Virus record (IMG/VR): IMGVR_UViG_3300025647_000251 | Location: 1-24,781 of that record | Origin: a virus | DNA: 24,781 nt | Reading direction: 5' to 3' (one strand) | Part shown: positions 19,678-24,781 of the stretch, one piece after another | How the letters are laid out: each line of letters starts with the position of its first letter | Position numbering within the stretch: the stretch's first letter is position 1 | Position numbers and translations under genes: made by a program | The notes under the pieces: generated by a model | The model's input: the letters and a program-made list of their open reading frames with translations, nothing else | Told to the model about the DNA's origin: nothing | Database searches by the model: none

Positions 19678-19833
19678 TCAACCTTCGTGTAAACGACCAG
19701 ACACGGTGTTCTTGTACACCTCGTCAGGATTGAATTTGTGTTTCGTGTAACCACGCTTTTCGTCTTTCTTGCGGTCACGCATCACTGCGGACTTATTGAA
19801 AGTGCCAGCGTTTTTTGCAACTGGATTATTCAT
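19678..19833 (-). CDS. Basic 51-residue phage protein
   Basis: Reads MNNPVAKNAGTFNKSAVMRDRKKDEKRG and then YTKHKFNPDEVYKN. Proteins opening with NPVAKNA and an RDRKK block are common in T4-like marine phages, as I recall, without known function. The strongly basic middle suggests RNA or DNA binding. The start overlaps the upstream stop (ATGA). Confidence 0.65.
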   Translation of the reverse strand: MNNPVAKNAGTFNKSAVMRDRKKDEKRGYTKHKFNPDEVYKNTVSGRLHEG

Positions 19834-20216
19834 GCTGCCTCCAAAATTGAATCCATCTCAGCGATCACTGGATGATTATACGGCAAACCAAGGTCATAAG
19901 CAACCTGCTCAGCACCATAGTATTTCAAAGAATCCTGATCGAATGAATCAAGAACCCAACGCAGAGCGGTCTTGCGATCGCCAGCACCGAGCGTGATATT
20001 CATCTCAATGCGAGACTCAAGCGCAGCAATCTGCTTTGCCTGATACTCACGCAACTCTGCTTCTTGTTCACGCAGAGTGTCAACCAAATAGTCCCACTGG
20101 TCTTGCTTCCGACCAGCGTCCAAAGACATCCAGTAGTCCCAGGCACTTTGCCCTGGACGGCAACCGAACACGTCTTTGTGAAGGTCAGAATAAAGTTCGT
20201 CAGAATAAGTCCACAT
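19830..20216 (-). CDS. 128-residue protein, unknown function
   Basis: I start at the ATG at 20216, directly behind AAGGAGAGAG and the promoter at 20244-20272. The product reads MWTYSDELYSDLHKDVFGCRPG, then a glutamine/glutamate-rich helix (DTLREQEAELREYQAKQIAALES) and a final helical region (LRWVLDSFDQDSLKYYGAEQ). The opening WTxxDELYxDLHxDVFGxRP is a pattern I recall from several marine phages. No enzymatic motif seen. The longer upstream frame crosses the promoter and is not real. Confidence 0.7.
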   Translation of the reverse strand: MWTYSDELYSDLHKDVFGCRPGQSAWDYWMSLDAGRKQDQWDYLVDTLREQEAELREYQAKQIAALESRIEMNITLGAGDRKTALRWVLDSFDQDSLKYYGAEQVAYDLGLPYNHPVIAEMDSILEAA

Positions 20217-20243
20217 ATCTCTCTCCTTTCTCAATATGCACCT

Positions 20244-20272
20244 ATTATATCCGATCCTGGGGCAAAAGTAAA
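20244..20272 (-). promoter_or_regulatory. Promoter copy 1 of a duplicated promoter unit
   Basis: TTTACT (20267-20272), 17 bases, TATAAT (20244-20249) on the - strand, with GATCGG before and AGGTGCATA after the -10. The same -10 context recurs at 20701-20729. Confidence 0.8.
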
Positions 20273-20282
20273 ATTCGGATTC

Positions 20283-20298
20283 TTTATGACCCCATAAA
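20283..20298. repeat. Operator-like palindrome, copy 1
   Basis: TTTATG-ACCC-CATAAA is a perfect 6-bp inverted repeat, 10 bases upstream of the -35 of promoter copy 1. An adjoining CATAAACTGAGTTTATG (on the - strand) makes a second overlapping inverted repeat. Copy 2 is at 20761-20775. Confidence 0.65.
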
Positions 20299-20304
20299 CT
20301 CAGT

Positions 20305-20472
20305 TTATGCTGCCTCAGCAGCTTCCAGCATGTATTCATACTCACTGTACACCCACTCAACAGGGCAGTCCAGCTTTTCAGCGATTTGCTCAAACGAAAG
20401 ACCGTTTGGCGCACCCACATTTTCTTCAATCATTTCTTGAAGATCAAATACAAAATTACCCATTTTAGACAT
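20305..20472 (-). CDS. Small helix-turn-helix-like protein
   Basis: The ATG at 20472 gives a 55-residue acidic protein, MSKMGNFVFDLQEMIEENV, followed by LSFEQIAEKLDCPVEWVYSEYEYML. The latter has the spacing of a helix-turn-helix (LSFEQIAEKLDCPVEWV). It could be a small DNA-binding regulator, and the palindrome-bearing promoters on either side are candidate targets. The Shine-Dalgarno is weak (AGAGAG). It shares the operon started at 20701-20729. Confidence 0.65.
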   Translation of the reverse strand: MSKMGNFVFDLQEMIEENVGAPNGLSFEQIAEKLDCPVEWVYSEYEYMLEAAEAA

Positions 20473-20485
20473 AATATACTCTCTC

Positions 20486-20659
20486 TTATACAAGTTCAAC
20501 AATGTTACCAGAAGTCGCTGCTATGCAGGCGATAGCATTTTCTTCTTTGTAGCGATCTTTGTAGTGAGCCAGAACGCTGGTGGTTTCAAAACGATATCCC
20601 TTTTTGTAACGACGATCTTTGACTGTCAGTTTTACTGGAATGGTGAAGTAAGTCAACAT
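20486..20659 (-). CDS. 57-residue protein, unknown function
   Basis: Starts at the ATG at 20659 behind AAGGAG. Reads MLTYFTIPVKLTVKDRRYKKGYRFETTSVLAHYKDRY, then AIACIAATSGNIVELV; a small basic beta-rich protein. It is the first gene behind promoter copy 2. No family recognised. Confidence 0.68.
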   Translation of the reverse strand: MLTYFTIPVKLTVKDRRYKKGYRFETTSVLAHYKDRYKEENAIACIAATSGNIVELV

Positions 20660-20700
20660 ATTTCTCTCCTTTTTTCTCTCATTTCTCAATTTATGCACCT

Positions 20701-20729
20701 ATTATATCCGATCGTGCGACAGTTGTAAA
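20701..20729 (-). promoter_or_regulatory. Promoter copy 2 of the duplicated promoter unit
   Basis: TTTACA (20724-20729), 17 bases, TATAAT (20701-20706) on the - strand, again with GATCGG before and AGGTGCATA after the -10. The leader ends in AAGGAG. Confidence 0.82.
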
Positions 20730-20760
20730 GTCCCCTGAGGAACTTTTTGCGATGGTATTT

Positions 20761-20775
20761 TTTATGACCCCATAA
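20761..20775. repeat. Operator-like palindrome, copy 2
   Basis: TTTATG-ACCC-CATAA, identical over 15 bases to copy 1 at 20283-20297. It lies about 30 bases upstream of the -35 of promoter copy 2, farther than in copy 1. Confidence 0.65.
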
Positions 20776-20958
20776 GTGGGGGGAGAAAGGTCTGATGCAA
20801 CTTACTGATTTGAAAGGTAAATTCAGACCGACTATCAATGACTTAGCAGCTTTTTGTTGCAGCTGCACGCTGGTGGGGGGAGTTGCCCCTGCGCACGAAA
20901 GAAATAGGGGCAACTCCTTACAAATCAATGACTTACGAGATTGGAGACGGAATGCAAG
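20776..20958. other. Structured non-coding stretch with repeats and a long hairpin
   Basis: No convincing coding frame is seen. GGTCTGA (20789-20795) pairs with TCAGACC (20823-20829). GGAGTTGCCCCT (20879-20890) pairs perfectly with AGGGGCAACTCC (20906-20917), a 12-bp stem with a 15-nt loop and no U run. The 12-mer ATCAATGACTTA occurs at 20834-20845 and 20924-20935, with a near-identical inverted copy at 20956-20967 that reaches into the next gene's 3' end. It could be a small RNA, a regulatory region or a replication origin. Confidence 0.6.
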
Positions 20959-21114
20959 TCATTGATTTTGCTTGATTTGTTTGTCCAGCTCTTCGAGCTG
21001 CTCTACTGGGGTTTTGTCTTTCTTGCCGAAAATCTTATCCCAATTATCTTCAAATTGTTTTCTATCGGAAATCGGTCTGGGTTTTGATCCTTTTCCGCCA
21101 TGCCATTTTGACAT
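20959..21114 (-). CDS. 51-residue phage protein, unknown function
   Basis: Reads MSKWHGGKGSKPRPISDRKQ, then FEDNWDKIFGKK and a charged helical tail (VEQLEELDKQIKQ). The MSKWHGGKGSxPRP opening is one I recall from small proteins of many tailed phages. GGAG-type bases occur before the ATG. About 100 bases upstream of it, to 21218, hold only short inverted repeats (CTGGT/ACCAG). Confidence 0.68.
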   Translation of the reverse strand: MSKWHGGKGSKPRPISDRKQFEDNWDKIFGKKDKTPVEQLEELDKQIKQNQ

Positions 21115-21218
21115 AATGTTATCTCCAATAAAATAAAAATAAAATGCTCAGTTTATCCACATGAGCTGGTGGCGAGGCTCGCTCCGACCAGTGCGCTTTT
21201 ATACTCATCACGAGAGTT

Positions 21219-21869
21219 TTAATCAATTTTTCTTCCTGCAATATAATCTTGTGGAATATTATCGCCTCTTTTTATCTTTTTGTTTTCTTTTCCATTAGTA
21301 ATCCACATTGTTCCATATTGTGAATTTTTCCTTGGATCAGATAATCTTTCCTTTGCCTTTTCGGACATAAGTTTTTTTGTACTTTCTTTATGCGATTTTC
21401 CGTAAAAAGTTCCTTTGGGATTATTTTTCTTCGAAGTTTTGTTTGCAAGTTTTAAATTTTCTTTGACTCGATTTCTAAATTCTTCATCACTATTGTATTT
21501 CGTTAACCATCTTTCGGTTTGCTCTGCTCTTGTCATTAAAGATGACAATCGGTTTTCTGTAAGAAATATTTCTGGATTTGAATTTATATAATCAAATCCG
21601 CCAAACCCACCAATCTTTAAATTATATGTGTTTTCTTCAGAAAGAAAATCTTCATTTACAATTTCTGCTTCCTTAGCATACATATCTTCTGGATTGTCAA
21701 ATACAAACAAAATTTGTTTTTCAAAATTTTCAACGCCATGTTTTTCGATAGAGCGTTTTAAATACTTTCCAGAACCCATATAGTTGTCATCAAGATCGTT
21801 GGTCTTATGCGAACCAATATAGAACTTGCCATTGATCTTGTTTGTTACTTTATAAATTAAATAATGCAT
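21219..21869 (-). CDS. GIY-YIG homing endonuclease (Seg-like) with NUMOD-type tail
   Basis: The 216-residue protein opens MHYLIYKVTNKINGKFYIGSHKTND, the GIY-YIG nuclease signature (LIYKVTN and FYIGSH), with YLKRSIEKHG and AEIVNEDFL further on. The C-terminal half has the DNA-binding repeats usual in these enzymes: FYGKSHKESTKKLMSEKAKERL (NUMOD3-like) and MWITNGKENKKI. Such enzymes cut an allele lacking them and spread by repair. It is free-standing, next to tRNA-Pro, and plainly more A/T-rich than its neighbours, suggesting recent arrival. The longer upstream frame runs through the tRNA and is not real. A late promoter lies 20 bases before its ATG. Confidence 0.9.
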   Translation of the reverse strand: MHYLIYKVTNKINGKFYIGSHKTNDLDDNYMGSGKYLKRSIEKHGVENFEKQILFVFDNPEDMYAKEAEIVNEDFLSEENTYNLKIGGFGGFDYINSNPEIFLTENRLSSLMTRAEQTERWLTKYNSDEEFRNRVKENLKLANKTSKKNNPKGTFYGKSHKESTKKLMSEKAKERLSDPRKNSQYGTMWITNGKENKKIKRGDNIPQDYIAGRKID

Positions 21870-21888
21870 AAGAATCCTCCTATACAAG

Positions 21889-21896
21889 TATTTATA
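21889..21896 (-). promoter_or_regulatory. T4-type late promoter of the homing endonuclease
   Basis: TATAAATA on the - strand, 20 bases before the endonuclease ATG and just after the tRNA-Pro gene. Late control of a homing gene is also seen in T4 seg genes. Confidence 0.7.
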
Positions 21897-21928
21897 AAGT
21901 TCAAGTCTTGACAACAAGACTTTTGTGT

Positions 21929-22000
21929 CTCCCTGCGAGGATTTGAACCTCGGACACATGCTCCCAAAGCATGGATGTTACCAGACTACACCACAGAGAG
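21929..22000 (-). tRNA. tRNA-Pro (anticodon UGG)
   Basis: Acceptor stem CTCTCTG with CAGGGAG (one G-U), anticodon arm CATGC-TTTGGGA-GCATG with UGG, and T arm CGAGG-TTCAAAT-CCTCG. CCA is not encoded, unlike the other three tRNA genes in the window. 72 bases. Confidence 0.92.
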
Positions 22001-22010
22001 ATATTTTTTT

Positions 22011-22559
22011 TCAAGAGGAATTAGAATTCCAATCTACAATTAAGTGTATTCTATTTTCTGAAGATTCATTACGAACGCTATGTACAGCAGAATTGTTTAT
22101 CTCAACAATTTCGCCTGTTTGTATATTTTTTTCTTCATTATCTACAACAAATATTACATTGTTGTTTGTCAAAATTGGTATATGTATTCTGTTATTTGAC
22201 AGAAGACTTTCTCCAGAGTCAGCGTGACTTAATATTGAAGAATTAGGATTTAAGTTTGAAAATAAAATTCTAACAAAATATCCCTCTCCATTGTAAAACG
22301 CATTTAATATTTTCTTTAGTTCTAAGAAAAACTCTTCATTATAATACGAATCAAAAAAACTTGTTTTTGGCGCAACAATATTTCTATTTGCAATTAAAGA
22401 ATCTTTTGACCAAAGAATAGGAATTACACTAGTGTTGACATGTTGCTCATATTCATAATTTCTTCTTTTGGTATATATGTTTTCCCAATCGTTTTTATGC
22501 GAAAACAAATTTTGATAATATGAAACATCAATGTTGCCAATAAAGTTGTAGTTTTTCAT
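22011..22559 (-). CDS. 2-oxoglutarate/Fe(II) dioxygenase-like (aspartyl hydroxylase-type) protein
   Basis: The 182-residue protein has SHADSGESLLSNNRIHIPIL near residues 113-132 and VEINNSAVHSVRNESSENRIHLIVDW at the C-terminus. This is the His-x-Asp ... His ... Arg-Ile-His layout of aspartyl/asparaginyl beta-hydroxylase-like enzymes (H114, D116, distal His, Arg for 2-oxoglutarate). Target unknown: perhaps a virion or host protein. It is markedly A/T-rich and sits alone between two tRNA genes, so it may be recently acquired cargo. No clear Shine-Dalgarno precedes its ATG. Confidence 0.75.
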   Translation of the reverse strand: MKNYNFIGNIDVSYYQNLFSHKNDWENIYTKRRNYEYEQHVNTSVIPILWSKDSLIANRNIVAPKTSFFDSYYNEEFFLELKKILNAFYNGEGYFVRILFSNLNPNSSILSHADSGESLLSNNRIHIPILTNNNVIFVVDNEEKNIQTGEIVEINNSAVHSVRNESSENRIHLIVDWNSNSS

Positions 22560-22579
22560 TATTGTTTCTTTATTTAATT

Positions 22580-22655
22580 TGGTGCCGACAGAGAGACTCG
22601 AACTCCCAACCTACTGCTTACAAGGCAGTTGCACTACCAATTGTGCTATGTCGGC
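22580..22655 (-). tRNA. tRNA-Thr (anticodon UGU)
   Basis: Acceptor GCCGACA with TGTCGGC, anticodon arm ACTGC-CTTGTAA-GCAGT with UGU, T arm GGGAG-TTCGAGT-CTCTC (one G-U), then A and encoded CCA. 76 bases. Confidence 0.95.
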
Positions 22656-22661
22656 AAATTC

Positions 22662-22901
22662 TTAAACTTCTCTTGATGGATTATATACTGCTGCCAACGA
22701 AAGTTCTTCAACAAATTTCTTTTGGTCTTCAATATAGGCAAGCAATCTTTTAATAAACATATCTGCTCTTGGATCAACCAGAACTTCTTCTACTTTGCCA
22801 TGAGAATAAACCCCAGTTGGATCGTCATAATCTGTATAAAACCCACCGCAATCCATAGCGCAATTCGGTTTCTGCAACTCTTTTAATTCTTCATTAATCA
22901 T
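22662..22901 (-). CDS. 79-residue protein, unknown function
   Basis: Reads MINEELKELQKPNCAMDCGGFYTDYDD, with a Cys-x3-Cys pair, then VLVDPRADMFIKRLLAYIEDQKKFVEEL, a helical half. The ATG overlaps the upstream stop (ATGA), and the stop lies six bases before tRNA-Thr. No family recognised. Confidence 0.68.
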   Translation of the reverse strand: MINEELKELQKPNCAMDCGGFYTDYDDPTGVYSHGKVEEVLVDPRADMFIKRLLAYIEDQKKFVEELSLAAVYNPSREV

Positions 22902-22990
22902 AGTCCGATAATCCTTAAAAATGCGTTTCCAATAATCACACCCAGAGCAATAATTATAACCTTTCTCGCATCAATCGTCAATCGTTTCAT
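22898..22990 (-). CDS. 30-residue membrane peptide
   Basis: Reads MKRLTIDARKVIIIALGVIIGN and ends AFLRIIGL: a basic start and one hydrophobic helix. AAGGA lies before the ATG, and the stop overlaps the next start (ATGA). The same DNA contains a promoter-like TTGACG-17-TATAAT, so the frame might be fortuitous; the ribosome-binding site and coupling favour a real gene. Confidence 0.5.
   Translation of the reverse strand: MKRLTIDARKVIIIALGVIIGNAFLRIIGL
22953..22981 (-). promoter_or_regulatory. Sigma70-like promoter inside the 30-residue gene
   Basis: TTGACG (22976-22981), 17 bases, TATAAT (22953-22958) on the - strand. It could drive the 79-residue gene, tRNA-Thr and the dioxygenase-like gene. 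Confidence 0.65.
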
Positions 22991-23010
22991 AACATCCTTG
23001 TTATTATAAT

Positions 23011-23084
23011 TGGCGCAGCGACAAGGAATCGAACCTCAACTTGTGGTTTTGGAGACCACCGTCATGCCATTAGACCATCGCTAC
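23011..23084 (-). tRNA. tRNA-Trp (anticodon CCA)
   Basis: Acceptor GTAGCGA with TCGCTGC (one U-G), anticodon arm GTGGT-CTCCAAA-ACCAC with CCA, T loop TTCGATT, discriminator G and encoded CCA. 74 bases. Confidence 0.93.
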
Positions 23085-23087
23085 AAC

Positions 23088-23163
23088 TGGTGCCCTCGGC
23101 TGGACTCGAACCAGCAACCTACAGCTTAGAAGGCTGTTGCACTATCCATTGTGCTACGAGGAC
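23088..23163 (-). tRNA. tRNA-Arg (anticodon UCU)
   Basis: Acceptor GTCCTCG with CGAGGGC (one U-G), anticodon arm ACAGC-CTTCTAA-GCTGT with UCU, T arm GCTGG-TTCGAGT-CCAGC, discriminator A and encoded CCA. It reads AGA codons, frequent in A/T-rich phage genes. Only three bases separate it from tRNA-Trp. Confidence 0.95.
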
Positions 23164-23171
23164 GGAATTTG

Positions 23172-23239
23172 GGCTGCCCTATCTCCACGCATCGAAACGA
23201 AGAGATTTGAATTCTTCTCATGCCGACAGCCAACATGAG
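23172..23239 (-). ncRNA. Structured tRNA-sized element, not a recognisable tRNA
   Basis: On the - strand GGCTGTC (23225-23231) pairs with GGCAGCC (23172-23178) over seven bases with one U-G. Inside, GCAT (23220-23223) pairs with ATGC (23189-23192), enclosing a GAAGAA/CTCTTC hairpin with a TTCAAAT loop. A competing perfect stem CTCATG/CATGAG spans 23217-23239. The pairing is better on the tRNA strand than on the other. It may be a decayed tRNA or a small RNA. Confidence 0.45.
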
Positions 23240-23274
23240 TATATCTGATCAACCACGGTGTCAATTCACCGTCA

Positions 23275-23306
23275 GGAAACCGCTGAGATCAGCTTCAGCG
23301 GTTTCC
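23275..23306. other. Perfect 12-bp inverted repeat between tRNA block and next gene
   Basis: GGAAACCGCTGA (23275-23286) and TCAGCGGTTTCC (23295-23306) enclose an 8-base loop. No U run follows on either strand. It lies downstream of the winged-helix-like gene and upstream of the tRNA block, so it could terminate with a factor or mark a processing site. Confidence 0.7.
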
Positions 23307-23329
23307 CTATTTACCCTATGCGGGATAAA

Positions 23330-23596
23330 TTAGGCAGCGAAACCAGCAGCGTATGCTGCGGCAACCATCGCACGAGACGGAGTGCCCAGACGATAGAAAG
23401 TCTTGGTTTCACCCTTAGAGTTGGTCTTTGCGTTTGCATAGATCGCATAACCCTGGTGACGAACCTGACGAACGACTTCGTACGGATTCTTCGCATTGAA
23501 GCGAGCACGAATCTGCTTAGCAGTCAGTTCTTCGCCTGCCTTGAAAGCAGCCAGTACACGATCAGCCTGAGAAGCAACAACAGTCTTAGTAGCCAT
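23330..23596 (-). CDS. Winged-helix-like small protein, possible DNA-binding regulator
   Basis: The 88-residue protein has SQADRVLAAFKAGEELTAKQIRARFNA followed by PYEVVRQVRHQGYAIYANAKTN and a hairpin with TKTFYRLG. Helix, helix-turn-helix (TAKQIRARFNAKNPYEVVRQV) and a basic beta wing give a winged-helix layout. The C-terminal tail is Ala-rich. It may be a transcription regulator; related small proteins are, as I recall, common in marine phages but uncharacterised. GAGG precedes the ATG. Confidence 0.7.
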   Translation of the reverse strand: MATKTVVASQADRVLAAFKAGEELTAKQIRARFNAKNPYEVVRQVRHQGYAIYANAKTNSKGETKTFYRLGTPSRAMVAAAYAAGFAA

Positions 23597-23627
23597 GATA
23601 TAATATCCTCAATAAAATAAAAACAAA

Positions 23628-24203
23628 TTAGCCAACGATCCGAGCATAGATTTCTTTCCAGCTGCGGACTCGATCGACATTTTCACTTACATGATCCAAG
23701 TTATGATCATGTTCCATCAGTAAAGGACGCAACCCCATTTGGAAACCAAGTTCCGCATTTTCTGGTTTGTCCTCAACCCACCAGCACTCTGAGTCACGAT
23801 AGAACTCAAGAGCCTGATCCTTGTCGGCACCAGTGTCGAGATAGATATAACGCTCGAACACTGTATCGCCAAATAATTCACGCAAGTTTTTAGTACGCAG
23901 ATGCTGACTATATTCGTCATCACTCAGCGAACTGATGCAATGGAAAACATACCCATGCTCTTCGTGTAACTTCTTTACATACTTGATGGCATCCTTATGC
24001 GGAGGCAGCTTACGAATCCAAGCAGACTCGTTGAACATCTTTGCCAGTCGCTTACCATCACTCGTTTCGTAACGAACCGCAACACTATATGCGTTTGGGT
24101 TTGTTACATTATAACCATGCCTCTTCATCCACATGTCGAAGGCATATACCCAGTCAAGCAGGACGCCATCAGCGTCAGTCAAAATCACTTTATTATGCAT
24201 CAT
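23628..24203 (-). CDS. HAD-superfamily phosphatase (5'-nucleotidase-like)
   Basis: The ATG at 24203 overlaps the upstream stop (ATGA) and gives a 191-residue protein opening MMHNKVILTDADGVLLDWVYAF. DADGV is the catalytic DxD loop of HAD phosphatases. YVFHCISSL near the middle fits motif II (Ser at the strand end), and WWVEDKPENAELG near the C-terminus fits the acidic motif IV. The small size and cap suit a nucleotide or sugar-phosphate phosphatase; in a phage, nucleotide salvage is the simplest role. The substrate is not determined. Cytoplasmic. Confidence 0.82.
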   Translation of the reverse strand: MMHNKVILTDADGVLLDWVYAFDMWMKRHGYNVTNPNAYSVAVRYETSDGKRLAKMFNESAWIRKLPPHKDAIKYVKKLHEEHGYVFHCISSLSDDEYSQHLRTKNLRELFGDTVFERYIYLDTGADKDQALEFYRDSECWWVEDKPENAELGFQMGLRPLLMEHDHNLDHVSENVDRVRSWKEIYARIVG

Positions 24204-24355
24204 GACAATACCACCACAGCGGCGATAAAGTATAACAAACCAAGTTGTTCGTTTCCACTCCGACCCTCTGTCCACATCTTGTACGCAAAATACACAGCCA
24301 GAAGAACCGAAATACCCTTGCCGATCATCGGCAACATTTCACTCACATTCATCAT
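24200..24355 (-). CDS. 51-residue membrane protein
   Basis: Reads MMNVSEMLPMIGKGISVLLAVYFAYKM and, after a polar turn (WTEGRSGNEQ), LGLLYFIAAVVVLS, giving two membrane helices. GAGG lies before the tandem ATG, and the stop overlaps the phosphatase start (ATGA). Function unknown. Confidence 0.65.
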   Translation of the reverse strand: MMNVSEMLPMIGKGISVLLAVYFAYKMWTEGRSGNEQLGLLYFIAAVVVLS

Positions 24356-24366
24356 ATATCCTCAAA

Positions 24367-24687
24367 TCAAATTCTAATTGAATCCAGTACTTTTGTCAAC
24401 CCCTCTGTCGTCTGAATTTTTTTGATGATCTCCAAACGACGAGGAGAGTCCATATTAAAAATAGCATCACGGATCATCTTCGCTTCTTTCGGATGAACCA
24501 TAATCTCGTGACCATTATCAGTGATCACCGTGTTCACAGGTTTAAACTTAGCAGGATCCACAACTTCACGAGCGGACTCGGAGTCTAGAATCTTGCCCAG
24601 CTGTTCCATCATCGATGCGTTTTTGAATGCTGGATCAAAGTCCATCTCGCCGCACTCACCGTGCATAGCGTATGCGTCATACCACAT
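24367..24687 (-). CDS. 106-residue protein, unknown function
   Basis: Reads MWYDAYAMHGECGEMDFDPAFKNAS and then LGKILDSESAREVVDPAKFKPVNTVITDNGHEIMVHPKEA, ending in a charged helix (RRLEIIKKIQTTEGLTKVLDS). Mixed alpha/beta, cytoplasmic. The ATG overlaps the upstream stop (TAATG), and GGAG lies about a dozen bases before it. No family recognised. Confidence 0.7.
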   Translation of the reverse strand: MWYDAYAMHGECGEMDFDPAFKNASMMEQLGKILDSESAREVVDPAKFKPVNTVITDNGHEIMVHPKEAKMIRDAIFNMDSPRRLEIIKKIQTTEGLTKVLDSIRI

Positions 24688-24779
24688 TACTTGGTCTCCT
24701 TCAGGATTTCATCAGTCAGTCGGCGAATCGCTTCCTTCTTCGCTTCACGCTGCGGACGATTTGATTCATAAATCTGTCC
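24687..24779 (-). CDS. Basic protein, N-terminal part outside the window
   Basis: The last 30 codons are visible, reading GQIYESNRPQREAKKEAIRR and ending LTDEILKETK. The frame is open to the right edge, and its stop overlaps the next start. A charged C-terminal helix is all that can be said. Confidence 0.6.
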   Translation of the reverse strand, partial: GQIYESNRPQREAKKEAIRRLTDEILKETK

Positions 24780-24781
24780 AG

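Noticed and set aside
20217-20429. N-terminal extension of the 128-residue protein
   Set aside because: It crosses promoter copy 1 and the palindrome; AAGGAG marks the ATG at 20216.
20686-20928. 80-codon leftward frame across the non-coding region
   Set aside because: It runs through promoter copy 2 and both hairpin arms, has no ribosome-binding site, and its residues look random.
20834-20967. Repeated 12-mers as a CRISPR array
   Set aside because: Only three copies, one inverted, with unequal spacing and no cas genes.
21870-21959. N-terminal extension of the homing endonuclease
   Set aside because: It translates part of tRNA-Pro; the GIY-YIG domain begins at MHYLIYKVTN.

Overview
The window reads as part of a T4-like marine myovirus. 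It carries a tail/baseplate block on the + strand (gp26 family, gp51-like segment, probable tape measure, tail-tube-fold protein). The - strand carries a T4-type replication and late-transcription block (gp32, gp59, gp33), T4 late promoters (TATAAATA), phoH, a GIY-YIG homing endonuclease and four tRNA genes. The accessory genes point to a Gram-negative, sulfur-oxidising host, most likely a SUP05/Thioglobus-type gammaproteobacterium. These are a complete DsrA (sulfite reductase alpha subunit), a translationally coupled rhodanese, a probable sulfur-globule protein, a general porin and PstS. The host is an inference; no host DNA is present.

Layout. 1-4133 (+): virion genes, including a textbook -1 frameshift signal between gp26 and the gp51-like segment just upstream of the tape-measure candidate. 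4132-6273 (-): gp32, gp59, gp33 and a small Cys-cluster gene, driven by two near-consensus sigma70 promoters. 6277-7967 (-): the dsrA-rhodanese operon with a late promoter. 7995-11741 (-): a late-promoted run of eight genes, most with signal peptides, a lipobox or membrane segments; its distal end could be a lysis cassette. 11765-12499 (+): two tandem AdoMet-decarboxylase-like (SpeD) genes. 12498-15130 (-): pstS with four 11-bp-phased Pho-box-like repeats, a porin, the sulfur-globule candidate and a 34-residue membrane peptide. 15217-20659 (-): a RecB/Cas4-type nuclease, phoH and a dense chain of small overlapping genes of mostly unknown function, including several very short ones. 20701-21200: duplicated promoter/palindrome units and a structured non-coding stretch. 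21219-23239 (-): homing endonuclease, tRNA-Pro(UGG), an AT-rich dioxygenase-like gene, tRNA-Thr(UGU), two small genes, tRNA-Trp(CCA), tRNA-Arg(UCU) and a tRNA-sized structured element. 23330-24779 (-): a winged-helix-like protein, a HAD phosphatase and small genes, running off the right edge.

How the genes may work together. The sulfur genes form a plausible set for keeping stored sulfur flowing during infection. The globule protein would act on the periplasmic sulfur store, rhodanese on sulfane-sulfur relay, and DsrA as an added subunit of the host reverse sulfite reductase. PstS and porin would raise phosphate uptake under host PhoB-type control, and the SpeD homologues would feed polyamine synthesis for DNA packaging. 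A recurring oddity is a terminator-shaped hairpin lying between the promoter and the start codon of several of these metabolic units. Functions come from reading motifs by eye; no database search was run.
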